A stretch of DNA of 64,000 bases, from NCBI GenBank assembly GCA_038373885.1, contig JAWZYV010002522.1, forward strand, positions 929,089 to 993,088. Direction: 5' to 3'. The translations under genes and the position numbers were made by a program. Each line of letters begins with the position of its first letter. The stretch's first letter is position 1. Under the pieces are notes generated by a model. That model searched no databases, had not been told where the DNA came from, and saw only the letters and a program-made list of their open reading frames with translations. Positions 1 to 10,960 of the stretch are shown here, one piece after another. This DNA comes from Cheiracanthium punctorium (lineage: Eukaryota > Arthropoda > Arachnida > Araneae > Cheiracanthiidae).

Positions 1-1041
1 CAAACTAGTTAGTGATAACTAGTTGAAAAGTTATAACTAGTTAGGAGGAAAGAAAATTGTTCACTCAGGTCAGAGTCAAAAGTAGTTGTTTAATGAAATA
101 TCTTCAATTTGCAATGATTTAAATTTTACTGCCTCAATAGACTCAAATTGGTGACCATGAAGCAGATGTTTTAATACTTGTCTTAGATTTTTGCACTCAC
201 TTAATTACAAACTTTAAAAAAAGTCTTTTGGAAATTTATAAGAATGTTATTTTTTTATCGGTAGTTCAAACTTATAAAAGTAGTAATGAATTTACCCAGT
301 ATGAACCACATTTTTCTTTCAGCCAAAATGCTCGTTCTATCAATATATATATATATAGCCCACAATGAGAAAATCATTTTCAGAACTTCTCTTCAGAAAA
401 AAATCTGCAGGGAATATCTAAAGTTAATTTATGATTCAAAATTTGTAGTTAACAGAAACTCATTAGACAGTTATATAAACTGCCACAAAATTAAGCAGTT
501 CGATTGTTTAAATAAATAATATCAAGAACACAAAAAAATCTTTTGAAACCACATTTACTATCCTTCAGTACTCATGGTTGGAAAGCATTAATGAGATCTG
601 CTTCCTACTAGCTAAGACTTAGATTTAGAAGATTTTCATTCTATCTTGAGAAAGATGTGTTCAAAGGAAAGAAAGGGCAGGAAAGTACAATCAGAGGGGG
701 AGAAGGAAGTGAATTTACTGGTAATGCTGATAACAACACTTCTGCTATCCCTTGGGTAAGTTTTGAAATCTCAGAAATGACACTCTACTAGTTAAAAGTT
801 CACATCATTGTTCTTAACTTTCATGCAAAAATCAATGATATATTTTCTTCAAAACATAAAAAAGTTGGTCTCTTATAATTACTAATATTATAAGAGACCA
901 ACAAAAATTTTCTGACACCGATAAAACGCACTATTAAATATATAAGGAAAAACAGATTATTTAATCCACCTTAACAACACACCCCATTGCAAATTAAACT
1001 AGTACAAATTCAAGCACAAACCAATAAGCACTCAACAACAC
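1..1041. other. AT-rich non-coding DNA
   Basis: No coding region is supported here. The open frames are short and AT-rich with no recognisable domain. The only structured item is the perfect hairpin at 864-902, listed separately. Confidence 0.6.
864..902. repeat. Perfect 16-bp inverted repeat (hairpin)
   Basis: Two 16-base arms, GTTGGTCTCTTATAAT and its exact reverse complement, flank a 7-base loop. There is no coding context around it. It may be the end pair of a very small transposon or a cruciform-forming site; no target duplication was identified. Confidence 0.75.
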
Positions 1042-2290
1042 ATATTTGAAAGTTGCCATATCAAATGCATGTCAGATCATCTACACTATGTCAGATCACT
1101 AAAGTTTCTTCCTTCATATGCCAAAATGACTAATTGCTTCCATACATTTGGCAAGATCTTGTAGTGGTAATATTTTATTTTGGAGTCCCACACTAAACTA
1201 GATTTTGGCTTCCCCCCCCCCCTCTCTACTCTACTCTATGATATGAAGTAGAACAACAATCTCTGCTTAGGGAAAAAAAAAAAAAAAAAAGCAGATGTGT
1301 GGTGAATATAAGTACTGAATTCTAATATCATACATTTTTCCGTTAAAGAATTAAATTATACTTAACAATAACATAAATAAAAAATAAAATTTTTCTATCT
1401 TTCTTAAAAAGCAATAGTGTTCAGAAATAATACAGAATTGGGTTGGCCAAACAGTTTGTTCATTTTTTTGTTTGTCATTCGATAGACATTAAAACAAGAA
1501 GACAGTTTCGTCATTTAAAAAAAAAAAAAAATGATACATATTGGCAACAGACAAACGAGTTTTGTTCTATATCAATTTTAACAATATATATATTTATTTA
1601 TATCATCATTTTAATGTTAAAAATGAACATCAAGAAGAAAAATTTTTGGCATATGCTTTTTATTTCAAGAACCATAAAAGCACAACTGTAACAAAGATTA
1701 AAATTTCTTGGAGTATGGAGGTTTTGTGACAGCTCGGGCTTGTCAAAAGTAGTTAGCAAACTTTCGTAATGGAGATTTCTTACTAGCACCCCCTTTCTTC
1801 AAGCTGGATTTGTATGTTGCAATAAGTGTTTGAGCTTGAAAATTTTTTCAAAATAATTATTTTATACCTTTTAGTCCATCTTCAAATAAAAAGCTTGATT
1901 TTTAAATATCTTCTCATCTTATATTTATTTAGATTTATAGGAATTAAAAGTTATGAAATGAAAACAAGCAATACAATGCACGAGATCCCTATGATACTCA
2001 GTATGTCCAAAGCAAGTGTTGAAAATCTTTTACTCTTGGTATCTCAAAACAACTAAAAGAAAAAATTTTTTGGCCAACCCAATAAATGTCAACTATTTAC
2101 ATAAAACATTTAATCAACAGAAATATCTGAATTTTTCAATTCAGTAGTTCGTTTTTATTAAGTCAAATTAAAACATCCTTTTTCTAATCACAAAAAATAC
2201 AGTGTAAAGGGCTGTTATTAATTTTTAAAAAACTACATTTGTCACATGACTCTTGACGAGTTTAAAAAACAAATAATATTGGTCTGCAAA
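1042..2290. repeat. Unit 1 of an old tandem duplication
   Basis: This stretch aligns in order with 2745-5115. Shared landmarks are AAATGCATGTCAGATCAT (1056 and 2756 areas), GGTAATATTTTA, TACTG[A/G]ATTCTAATATCAT, the mariner-like ends, ACTATTTACATAAAAC and CATGACTCTTGA. Identity is moderate with many indels, so the duplication is old. Unit 1 lacks two insertions present in unit 2 and therefore preserves their empty sites. Confidence 0.65.
1438..2082. mobile_element. Mariner-like element remnant (copy in unit 1)
   Basis: The left end reads TTGGGTTGGCCAAACAGTTT and the right end TTTTTTGGCCAACCCAA, an inverted pair resembling mariner-type termini (GGTTGGCCAAAAAGTTT). TA follows the right end. 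The left flank is not a clean TA, so the exact left boundary is uncertain. No intact transposase frame remains inside. Confidence 0.5.
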
Positions 2291-3708
2291 ATAAACTATG
2301 AAAATATTAATAATAATTTTCATTATTAGAAACAGGTACAAAACATTTTCTCCAATGGATAAGCCTTCTTTCTGTTTACATATATACATTTTATTTATTT
2401 TTGGGGTATCCACTCACGAGTAAAATTAGAATGAAATTATATTTACTGTAATTTGAAAATGATCTTGATTGTTCTCCTACATCAAAAATTCTTTAAACCA
2501 ATTACTAACTGAAAAATTAAAAAAATAAAACTGGAACTTGTTTGTTAAAGTGGTCACTGAGCTCTTGCATGGTGATGTTAGGATTTTCTCACATCATGAA
2601 GCTTGAATGTAAAAATAAATTATAAAAATAGCACGTTCCCTAGGATATTTTTTTATAATTAATTGGACAAGTTATTTCACCATCATCATCTTAATGATAA
2701 TTTCTATTGGCAACTGCAGTAGCTGATCTAACAAACAAGTACCAGACTATTTTACAAATGCATGTCAGATCATTCATACTACATGTCATATTTCAGGTGT
2801 TCCTTCTTTCAAATGATTAATGATTGCTTCTATACTTTTGAATAGCTAACTGCAAAATGAGGACTTCCAACAAATTTTGAGAAATTGACTTTTTGGCATT
2901 TTCTGAATCATTACCCCTAGATATACGATTAGCAACAGGAATAGAACTTCTAAGAACTTTTTAACTGCGGATACAAAAAAAAAAAAAAAAAAAAAAAAAA
3001 TGGTGAGAGACCTTGGAGAAGAGTAATTTTTGGAAGCCAATAACAAAGGGAATTTCTCCACGATATAAAATGTATTACATCATGCACTTATATTATAAAA
3101 TGTTTGATAGCTGAATGAATAACACTTTGCAGAGTTACAATACATGTCTGTGCAAAATTACCAACAATCAGTAACCAGTAAGTAAGTAGTAAACAATCAG
3201 TTTTTTTTTTTAATAGAAGTCAGTTTTTTGCTTCTACAAAATTTTGTTTTTAGTGGAAGTCCCTTTTTTGCAGTTTGCTGTTCATTTGCAGAAGCAATGC
3301 TACGATCTTAGAATGGTAATATTTTAAGATGACTCCCTTATCCCTTTAAGCCCTGACCTACACCCTCTCAAAAAGTGTAAGTCATATTTCCTAAGTCGAT
3401 TTCATACATAAAACCTTATTCTTCATAAGAAATGAATCAAGTATAAAATAATAATTTCTCATATTTCCTTTGAGTTGAGTGTTATTCAGTAAACTTAATG
3501 AGTCATTCATAAAACTGAAATAAGAAATTTATCTGACACTCAAATACTTTTTTGTTGCAAAAACAGTCCAGGTCTTAGAGGGATACTAAATCCTTCCTTC
3601 CCATAAATAATCAAACTTGGGCTTTTTTCTCCCGTATACTGGATGATGTAGAGTGGAACAATAGCCTCTGATAAATTAAACAAACAACAGGTGTGCAAGA
3701 GATATAAG

Positions 3709-4169
3709 CAGGGGTGCAGAAAATATTCAGGGGCCAAACCCAAAACATTTTTTGGGGGGGTCCAAAATTTCCTCCAAAACTGTAGCATATTTTCACTCTA
3801 GTTTAAGTGACTATTATCACTATTCTTAGTTAGACTATAAAACTAAAAATTAAATTTTAAAAATCCTAATATTTATTGAATGAAAAAATAAACTTACATT
3901 AATGGGTGCATGATTAGTCTTGACGATATTTTTCTTTTGAATAAGAGGAATGGTCAGGGGCAGATAGGGGGATGAGCGTACAAGAAACTGCCGATCTCAA
4001 CATGCTAGCTTCTTCTGATAACTAAATTTCTACAAAAATATAACTTTTTCTTTCCTCTTTTTTTTTTTTTTTTTTTTTTATATATACACTCATAGCAAAA
4101 ATTTCCCCAGTGATTCAGGATTTCTCCTTGGACCTTGTCTGCCATGTTTGGACATCTTCTGCAACCCTG
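3709..4169. mobile_element. hAT-like MITE, 461 bp
   Basis: The ends are CAGGGGTGCAGAA and TTCTGCAACCCTG. The flanks are GATATAAG (3701-3708) and GATATGAG (4170-4177), an 8-bp target duplication with one mismatch. The homologous position in unit 1 (near 1308) has the uninterrupted sequence GAATATAAGTACTG, an empty site. There is no transposase inside. Confidence 0.75.
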
Positions 4170-4302
4170 GATATGAGTACTGGATTCTAATATCATATTT
4201 TCCTGTTAATATTAAGGCACTAAATTAAATATTATAACTTAAATATAAAATTAACATTTTCCTATTTGTCTGAAAAAACAGTAATGTACAGATATAATAA
4301 TA

Positions 4303-4905
4303 CTGGATTAGCCAAAAAGTTTATTTCTTTTTCTTTGTCATTAGATAGAAATAGGGAATGCAGTCTCGCGCTGCTTTTCATTTCGTAGAATTGTGTCTAT
4401 CATTGCATCCACTACTATTTCCCCCCCAAATAAAATATTTTCCTTGCATAGAATTAGATGCAATAAAAGCATGTCTTCCATTACCTAGGGAATGCAGTCC
4501 TGCACTGTTTCTTGTTTCACGGGATTGAGATTTGTTGCTCACACAGGATAAACATTTCATTCAAGGAAAAACCAATTTTAATAGAGAAAAGTAGGAAAAA
4601 GTAAGATTGTAAGTACTACCAAGTTCAATACTTGATAGTACTTTATTTGATAATTAATACAATACCTTACATAAATATGAAAATTATAGTCATGATATAG
4701 TCTTCCCGCGGGAACAGGATTGCATTCCCTAGATAGAAATTAAAGTGAGCAGATGATTCTAGGATTTGAAAATGAAAAGCAACAAAAAAATGAGTTTGTT
4801 CAAAATCAATTATCATAAAGCCATTTGATACTTACATTCTTATTTTAAATTGAAAATCATTTATGCAAGGTAAGTTTTTATGGACAAACTTTTTGGCTAA
4901 CCTAA
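4303..4905. mobile_element. Mariner-like element remnant (copy in unit 2)
   Basis: The ends CTGGATTAGCCAAAAAGTTT and AAACTTTTTGGCTAACCTAA form a terminal inverted repeat, flanked by TA at 4301-4302 and 4906-4907. It is the duplicate of 1438-2082 and was later interrupted by the element at 4353-4730. No transposase frame survives. Confidence 0.55.
4353..4730. mobile_element. 378-bp inverted-repeat element with 10-bp target duplication
   Basis: Ends AGGGAATGCAGTC and GATTGCATTCCCT are inverted. AGATAGAAAT occurs directly on both sides (4343-4352 and 4731-4740), a perfect 10-bp duplication. A third copy of the terminal motif, CTAGGGAATGCAGTCC, lies internally at 4485. Unit 1 has the matching uninterrupted site (GATAGACATTAAA). 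Duplications of 9-10 bp are typical of Mutator-type elements, but no transposase is present to confirm the superfamily. Confidence 0.6.
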
Positions 4906-5115
4906 TAATGATGTCCACTATTTACATAAAACGCTTCAATCAATAAAAATACCTGAACTCTTCAGTTCAAAAATTTGAATTAAATAATGTAAAGAATTTA
5001 AAATGAAGCTTTCAGGAAAAATTTAGTAAGTCAAATCACAATATTCTTTTTCTAATCACAAGAAACAACAGTGTAAAGAGCTGCTTTTTGAAAATTACTC
5101 ATCACATGACTCTTG

Positions 5116-5868
5116 AAGAGGTTTAAAAACAAACAAATTAAAAGCCATCCATAAATGATGTCATGCTTAAGGGATTACCATAAATTACAAACCCTATTTT
5201 GGTAAATTTTGGCCAACCACCCCATAAGTCACACAACCTGGTATCCCCCCCCCCCCCTCCATCTCTGTAACATAACAACCTTAGCATCATTTTTATAAGA
5301 GCTTTACTCAACTTTAACTCTCAAAATGTATTGATAATGGATCATAAATATTCATTACAGGATGAGGGTTTGTTTCCTGATGAAGCATTCAAAGGAGTTC
5401 TTTTGGTAGACAGAACAATAGTTGATGTTATGTGTTCGTTAATTTGCTTTGCTTAATAGAATGATGTGCACCAAAATTATGTTGAAGTTTTGGATTTAGG
5501 TCTATTCTGGAGTGTTTTACGTATTAATCTGCTATGATAATGAAAATGTTTTGACTAATACACAAGCTGTAACAAGTGCCTGAAAATTTGAAAAATCATC
5601 AATGACATCTAACAGTGTCACTGACCCCCCCCCTTCCATTCTCCCTGTCACATTTGGTTAAACTCTCCTCCCCCACACACACACTTAATTTATAGAAGCC
5701 CCCTTAGAGGTAGAGACTTGTGAAACTGACAATGGGGAAAGGGTAACAAGAAGGTAGACATCACACATTTTGGTTAAAACAAAAACATTTAAAATCAGAA
5801 AATTAAATTTAAGTTATTTTAAATAGTAAATGATTCCAAATAATTTCTATTCTATAATTGTGTTTGTA
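5116..5868. other. Non-coding DNA between repeats
   Basis: No gene is visible. The motif CCATCCATAAATGATGTCAT at 5145-5164 is repeated in inverted orientation at 7057-7076 with one mismatch, so 5145-7076 may be an old inverted-repeat-bounded element. Short poly-C tracts are present. Confidence 0.4.
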
Positions 5869-6530
5869 CAGTAGAATCTCCTAATAACAAAGTCTCCATA
5901 CAACGAATTTCTCCATATAACAAAATATTTAATCAGAAAGTAACCTAAGGCATGAATAACATTAAAAATACTCTTCATACAACAAAGTCCTAGCCTCACT
6001 AAAACAATTTTTTTTCTGATTTCTCTTTGAAATTTTTGAAGAAAGTTTCTAATAACAAGCCAAAACCACATCATACAAATATGCTACAATTATTCAAAAA
6101 CATTAGAAGAAGTTTACAAATGGAAGAAAATGTACCCGACTATTTTCAGCAGACTTTTTAAACGTGAAAATTTTTATGAAAATTTAACATTACAGGATGC
6201 AAAGCTATGCAAGATAGATAAAATTTTTCAAGTAAAATAACGTAAGTAGCACTACATATTTTATTCTCTAAATTCGATAATTGTCTTTACTTTTGAACAT
6301 TTCATTTATTCATTGAAAAGCAGGAATACATATTTTTTAAAAATTTATAATACAGATTAATTTACTTTTAATTGAAAGTCATAATTAAATACTTTAAATC
6401 ATTGAATTAACTAAATAGTCTAATATTTACTAAAATAACTACAAAAATCTAACCTCTGTGCAACAAAATTTTCTCTACAGCGAAATTTTTAATTGGGGCG
6501 AAGAGAGTTCGTTATAGGAAGATTCTACAG
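5869..6530. mobile_element. Tigger/pogo-like non-autonomous element, 662 bp
   Basis: The left end CAGTAGAATCTCCTAATAAC and right end GTTATAGGAAGATTCTACAG are inverted repeats with one terminal mismatch, flanked by TA on both sides (5867-5868, 6531-6532). The CAGTAGAATCTC-type terminus and TA duplication fit the pogo/Tigger branch of Tc1-mariner. No transposase frame is present. Confidence 0.65.
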
Positions 6531-7073
6531 TAATTCTACAAATATTCATGTAATTAATGTGACAAATGAAACATTTTCATTTAAGTTCTACTAATTTATT
6601 CTATATAATTTATTACATTTTTTACATTAATACTACTAATTTATTACTACAGTTAAGAATTTATTTCATTTAAGTAAAACTAATATTGAGACATTTTTTA
6701 AAAAACTTAATCTGATTTAGAGTATTTTGTGTTTATAAAGTAAAAATATTTAAAATGAAATACTTATATTAAAGTCCAAAATACTACTGTTTTCAAATGT
6801 TCTTTTATAATATTTTATGACTACTGTATATTTAATTATGCTTATTGCTGTAAACTTAATCTTATTGTATACAAAATAAGCACATGAATCATTATTCTAC
6901 TCACAAATATCATTAAAACAGTTAAAGTTTAAAATTAAATTCTGAAATATAAGATATAACAAAGTGTTTTGCTTCTGAACCGCAGGTATATATTTATGCA
7001 ATATAGTGTGACATGTGACAAAGGGGGGAGGGTGTCAAAAATATTTTTAAAAAAGGATGTCATCATTTATGGA

Positions 7074-7216
7074 TGGTAACAAAAATTCAAAGTATGTCAG
7101 TAACAAAAATGCAATACATATCAGTAACGTAAAAATCCAATGTATGTCAGTAACAAAAATCCAATGTCAGTAACAGAAAAATCCAATGTCAGTAACAGAG
7201 AAATCCAATGTCATCA
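7074..7216. repeat. Tandem repeat, about six units of 20-26 bp
   Basis: The core unit GTCAGTAACAAAAATCCAAT is repeated about six times with length variation. The last three units are the most alike, suggesting recent expansion at the right end. It abuts the inverted motif ending at 7076. Confidence 0.75.
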
Positions 7217-7348
7217 CTATCTTTCCGATACATTTTGATTACTTGAGGATTAAATTTTACTGACTGCTCTAACAAACAAATACCAGAGTATTTTGTATCT
7301 TATTATTTACAGATTTTTTCCTCCTCATATTTGTGGCCAAGAATAAAT

Positions 7349-7820
7349 CAGAGTTCATTCTAGGATCAAAAGAGGGCAGGGTGCTCCGAGTTCTAAAAAG
7401 GGCACTTCTATAATTTTGAGGGCACTTTATTAAAAAAAATTGATTATGTACACAGGCTTAGTGTTGACTCTAGAAAAAAATGGCCCCCAGGGGGAGGGGG
7501 AAGAGATAAAAAAAGGGCACTTTTGAGTTCCATGAGAATGTTACAAGTAGATAACATGTATAGAAACTGGTCTGTAACAATCTCAATTGGACTTATCCCC
7601 AAAAACTTTAACATTGTAGGGTTGTAATGTGTTCTGACTTGCAATGCATAGTTAGCTCCCCTCCCCCCTCTTTTGGAGAAAATTTCCTGTAAAAGTAAGC
7701 AAATGAGAAAAATTTAGTTATAGACAGGCATTAGTTATAGGGCACTCAGGGTGGCAATTATTTTAACAAAAGGGCGGGCAGGGCATTGCACCCTGCGAAA
7801 TATGCCTAGAAGGAACTCTG
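7349..7820. mobile_element. hAT-like MITE, 472 bp
   Basis: The ends CAGAGTTCATTCTAGG and CCTAGAAGGAACTCTG are inverted repeats. AATAAAT occurs on both outer sides (GAATAAAT before, AATAAATA after), consistent with an 8-bp-class duplication. Several internal RGGGCA motifs near both ends are also seen in the related fragment ending at 62951. No coding region. Confidence 0.65.
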
Positions 7821-7828
7821 AATAAATA

Positions 7829-10249
7829 CTTATAAATTAGCTAAAAAAAGATATCATTATAGATAAAACTTCATCTTCTAATTAATGTCTTTATGTAGAT
7901 AAAAATTAGTGGTCGCCACTCGCCATGTTGTTATTAAATGTCCACATGTGGCGATAAAAGAAATTGTCATCGGTCGTCACCATTCTCCTACTGCTGTGTG
8001 TTTCAGCAGCATTCATGTAGAAATTCAGCAGTTTTAAAATAATGGGAAAGTTTAATTCAAGGGATATATCACATGGTAGCAGTGGCTGCTGAAGTGGAAC
8101 ATATATGGAGCAGTGTTAACCACACTTTGGATGGCAGGTTATTGTCAACAGGCAAAGATGCACTCTTCAGTATAGAATGCAAATAAAGCAACCAAAAAGC
8201 ACTTTAGAGACATTTAATCCTACATCTGCCATTAACTTCTAGTGGTCTGATACTGTCAGATGTCAACGCCCCAACTTTCATAGCAGTAAACCTTTTTCAT
8301 GAACTGCCGACTTTGCCTCTAGGCTCACTACAAGTGCAGCTCTATCACTGTCTTTAGCATAAAATACTATATTTTATACCATAGAGTTGTGCAGTATAAA
8401 AATGCAATCTTAATTTATTCATATTGTTTTATTAAACAAAGTTAATTAGATAAGTATTATTTTGCACAATTTCAAAGATACCTTGATTTATTTTAATGAT
8501 TCATTCAGACTTGACTCACATTCATAGTAAAAAGTTAATTATTTTTATAAATTAATACTTTTTAATAAAAATTTAATTTTTATTGTTAATAAATGTAATT
8601 CATTAAATTTGTTTTTAATGACAATACAATAAATTATTAAATTTTATACAAATGAAAAAATTCCAACAGTGTGTGGCCTTTAATTAAAAAAAGGGGGCAT
8701 TAAAAAAAAATGGAGGCCACTGGCTATTAACCAAATATCCTAATTTTTACCAATAATAAGTCTTATTCCCTAAATTTTATTGAATTTTTATATCAGAAAA
8801 ACATCATTTATATAATCTAGGAACTGGTAAAGAAAAATTAAGTTCATCAAATTTGAAATATTTTATTTATATCTATCTTTAATGATTGCAAGTTAATATA
8901 ATACTTTTATGGATAAATATTATTTCTCAGATTCATTTAAGAGCATCTTTAAATCAGTAAGCTGAAAAACTGAGCATTTTATAAATCTAAATTTGCATGT
9001 AATTGTGTTACAGTGATACTGAAAATTTTGCAACTGAGCCAAACTTAATGCAAAAATTGCCTGCAAGGTAAAATGGTGGTACATGACAGGTTATCCATAA
9101 ATTTATATTATATCAGCACAAAGTAAATGATTAAAAACAACAAAAAACTAAAATGGTATGAAAACAATTGGTTAATAGATTTTAGTAGTAGCTTATTTAA
9201 CGAAAGGAAGTGCAGTGATTGATATGAACTCAGTCTGCAGACCTATTTAAAAATCTATGACGGGCATTGCTGTGCCCCAGTTTCTGTAAATGGGATAATT
9301 TATATCATAAATCAACTTGAATCCCGTAGGTATCTTCTAACCACTGGATCATAAATAATTAACTTTTAAAGTACATTTATAGCATCTAAATTAAGTGGTC
9401 TAAATGCTTTGTGTACTTTTGTCAAGGAATTTAGTGGACACTAAGATAACTTAAAGTCCCTTCCTCTAATTATTCATGCAAGAAATATTGCTGCAGTATC
9501 CTTAGGGATCTCTTGCATCCTCTATGATGATGGCACAATCCTGTACACTGATGGCAGTATACAGTACCGCACTCAAAAAACTCTTAAGTTATTATCATAG
9601 TAATAATGGCATAAATGCATTGTAATATCTGCATAGGTATACATTATAATCAGGCAGATGAATAAAACAACAAAGTCTAAAAAAACGACAAGACTCATTA
9701 TGATTAATCAGCGTCACATTACAAGAATATTTCTCAGTGCCACATGTCATTTATCACTAAGAAAGGGTATTTTTTTAACCATTGTAAGATAAGAGAAAAA
9801 TACTGTGTTGTTATATTAATTTCAAGAGCTATTTATCTAACCAATAATTTACTAATCAGATTCCAGCAACATTATTACTCTAGTGTATGAAAAAATAAAT
9901 GGTAATTTCGGCCAAGATTATACAGGACCTATGTAAACACAATAGCTACTGGAGCTCAGTGATCACCAACCATTTTGCATCATTAGCAATGCACACTAAA
10001 ATAATTTTGACAAAGAAACACCAAATCAACGAAAATGACACTAACTAAAAGTCAAATTCACAACAAAAAAAATAGAAAAAATACTTAATCTCACTTTTCC
10101 CAATTCATTTTGTTATGTGAACTGCCCAGAACATTCCTTTTCTCATCAGTAATATCTGACAGTGCATATGCAGTATCAATAGTTTCACAATCACTTTCCT
10201 CATCCCTCCTTCTCCTTCACTTGCGCTTACCGTTGGATTGGTCACTTTC
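7829..10249. other. Non-coding AT-rich stretch
   Basis: I see no supported gene, RNA or complete mobile element. The material at 7908-7990 and 8670-8730 contains short G/C-rich motifs typical of degraded repeats, but no paired ends were found. Confidence 0.5.
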
Positions 10250-10960
10250 ATCCTTCCTCCCTCCCTCCCTCTGCTCCATCCTCTGTTCGTGGACTATACA
10301 ATTTTACAATGCTTCTGAGAAAGAGCTTCATAAGTTCTGCCTTCTTTCCCCTATGAAGCCTTTTTCCACATATACTCGGCAAGGTACGAATCAAATTGAC
10401 CAACCACCTTCCGAGTGCCTAGAAAAGACTGCTTGACTGCAGTCGTCAAGCAGTCTTTTTCAGGTACTGCAAGGAGGGTACTGCTTGACGTACCCTACAC
10501 CAAATTTGTATGTGCCTTAGTTTCCTTGTCCTTGTAGATCACGGAATGGCTTACTGAAAAGTGTATGAAACCATCGTCACTTAGGGTTTCATACGCTTTT
10601 CAGCAATCTGAGATCCTTACACTGCTGAAGAATACACCTCTTTATCAATTCCAACAACACACCCTTACTTCTACTTTTGACCACCTCAAAAAAACACCTT
10701 TTACTCCCTTTTTCAATACATCCAAACAACCACCTTCCTTTCACAGACTTACCTCTTTTATACTTCTGTCTTCCAAATTTACTCTTATCAATTTTCACTA
10801 CCACACCATTTCCACTCATACTAACACTATCAAACACACTAGAGGTTTGCATCCATGCAAACCTCTCAGCAAAAACTCATCCAATCAGTCACCGTTTTGC
10901 TACTCACACCCCTTTTAACCATAATCCAACTAACTCATTTGCTGAATCCATGCACATGTA
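10250..10960 (-). pseudogene. Degenerate Merlin (ISXO2-like) DDE transposase
   Basis: Minus-strand frames carry, in order, the signature of the ISXO2/IS1595-like transposase of Merlin elements. A segment reading SSKTVTDWMSFC is followed by VVVKIDKSKFGRQKY, the usual IDESKFG-type catalytic segment, and then RWLFGCIEKGSKRCF and LIKRCI. A DDGFIHFSVSHSVIYK..AHTNLV block and a C-terminal FDSYLAEYMWKK block come next. Stops and frameshifts separate the blocks, and the first acidic residue region reads KIDKSKFG, with K where E is usual. The plus-strand open frame over 10565-10918 is an antisense shadow. No terminal repeats were located. It is a dead fragment; family assignment by motif is fairly secure. 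Confidence 0.7.
10425..10462. repeat. Perfect 15-bp-arm hairpin inside the Merlin remnant
   Basis: AAAAGACTGCTTGAC and its exact complement flank a 7-base centre. A second hairpin (arms GGGTAC/GTACCC, about 10476-10496) shares the TGCTTGAC core, and a third with 19-bp arms and one mismatch lies at about 10556-10605. They seem to be local inverted duplications that helped destroy the transposase frame. Confidence 0.6.

Larger units (their letters stand above)
2745..5115. repeat. Unit 2 of the tandem duplication
   Basis: This is the homologue of 1042-2290, enlarged by later insertions: about 2870-3290 is extra, a hAT-like MITE sits at 3709-4169, and a second terminal-inverted-repeat element sits at 4353-4730. 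The order of shared landmarks is the same as in unit 1. No coding capacity is supported. Confidence 0.65.

Noticed and set aside
5847..6074. 75-codon minus-strand frame
   Set aside because: It is a translation across the Tigger-like terminal repeat; there is no DDE motif.
7074..7216. Regular repeat-spacer look, considered as a CRISPR array
   Set aside because: The genome is eukaryotic and the units are a contiguous tandem repeat without unique spacers.
10565..10918. Open frames of about 94 and 117 codons on the plus strand
   Set aside because: They lie antisense to the recognisable Merlin transposase blocks and have no domain of their own.
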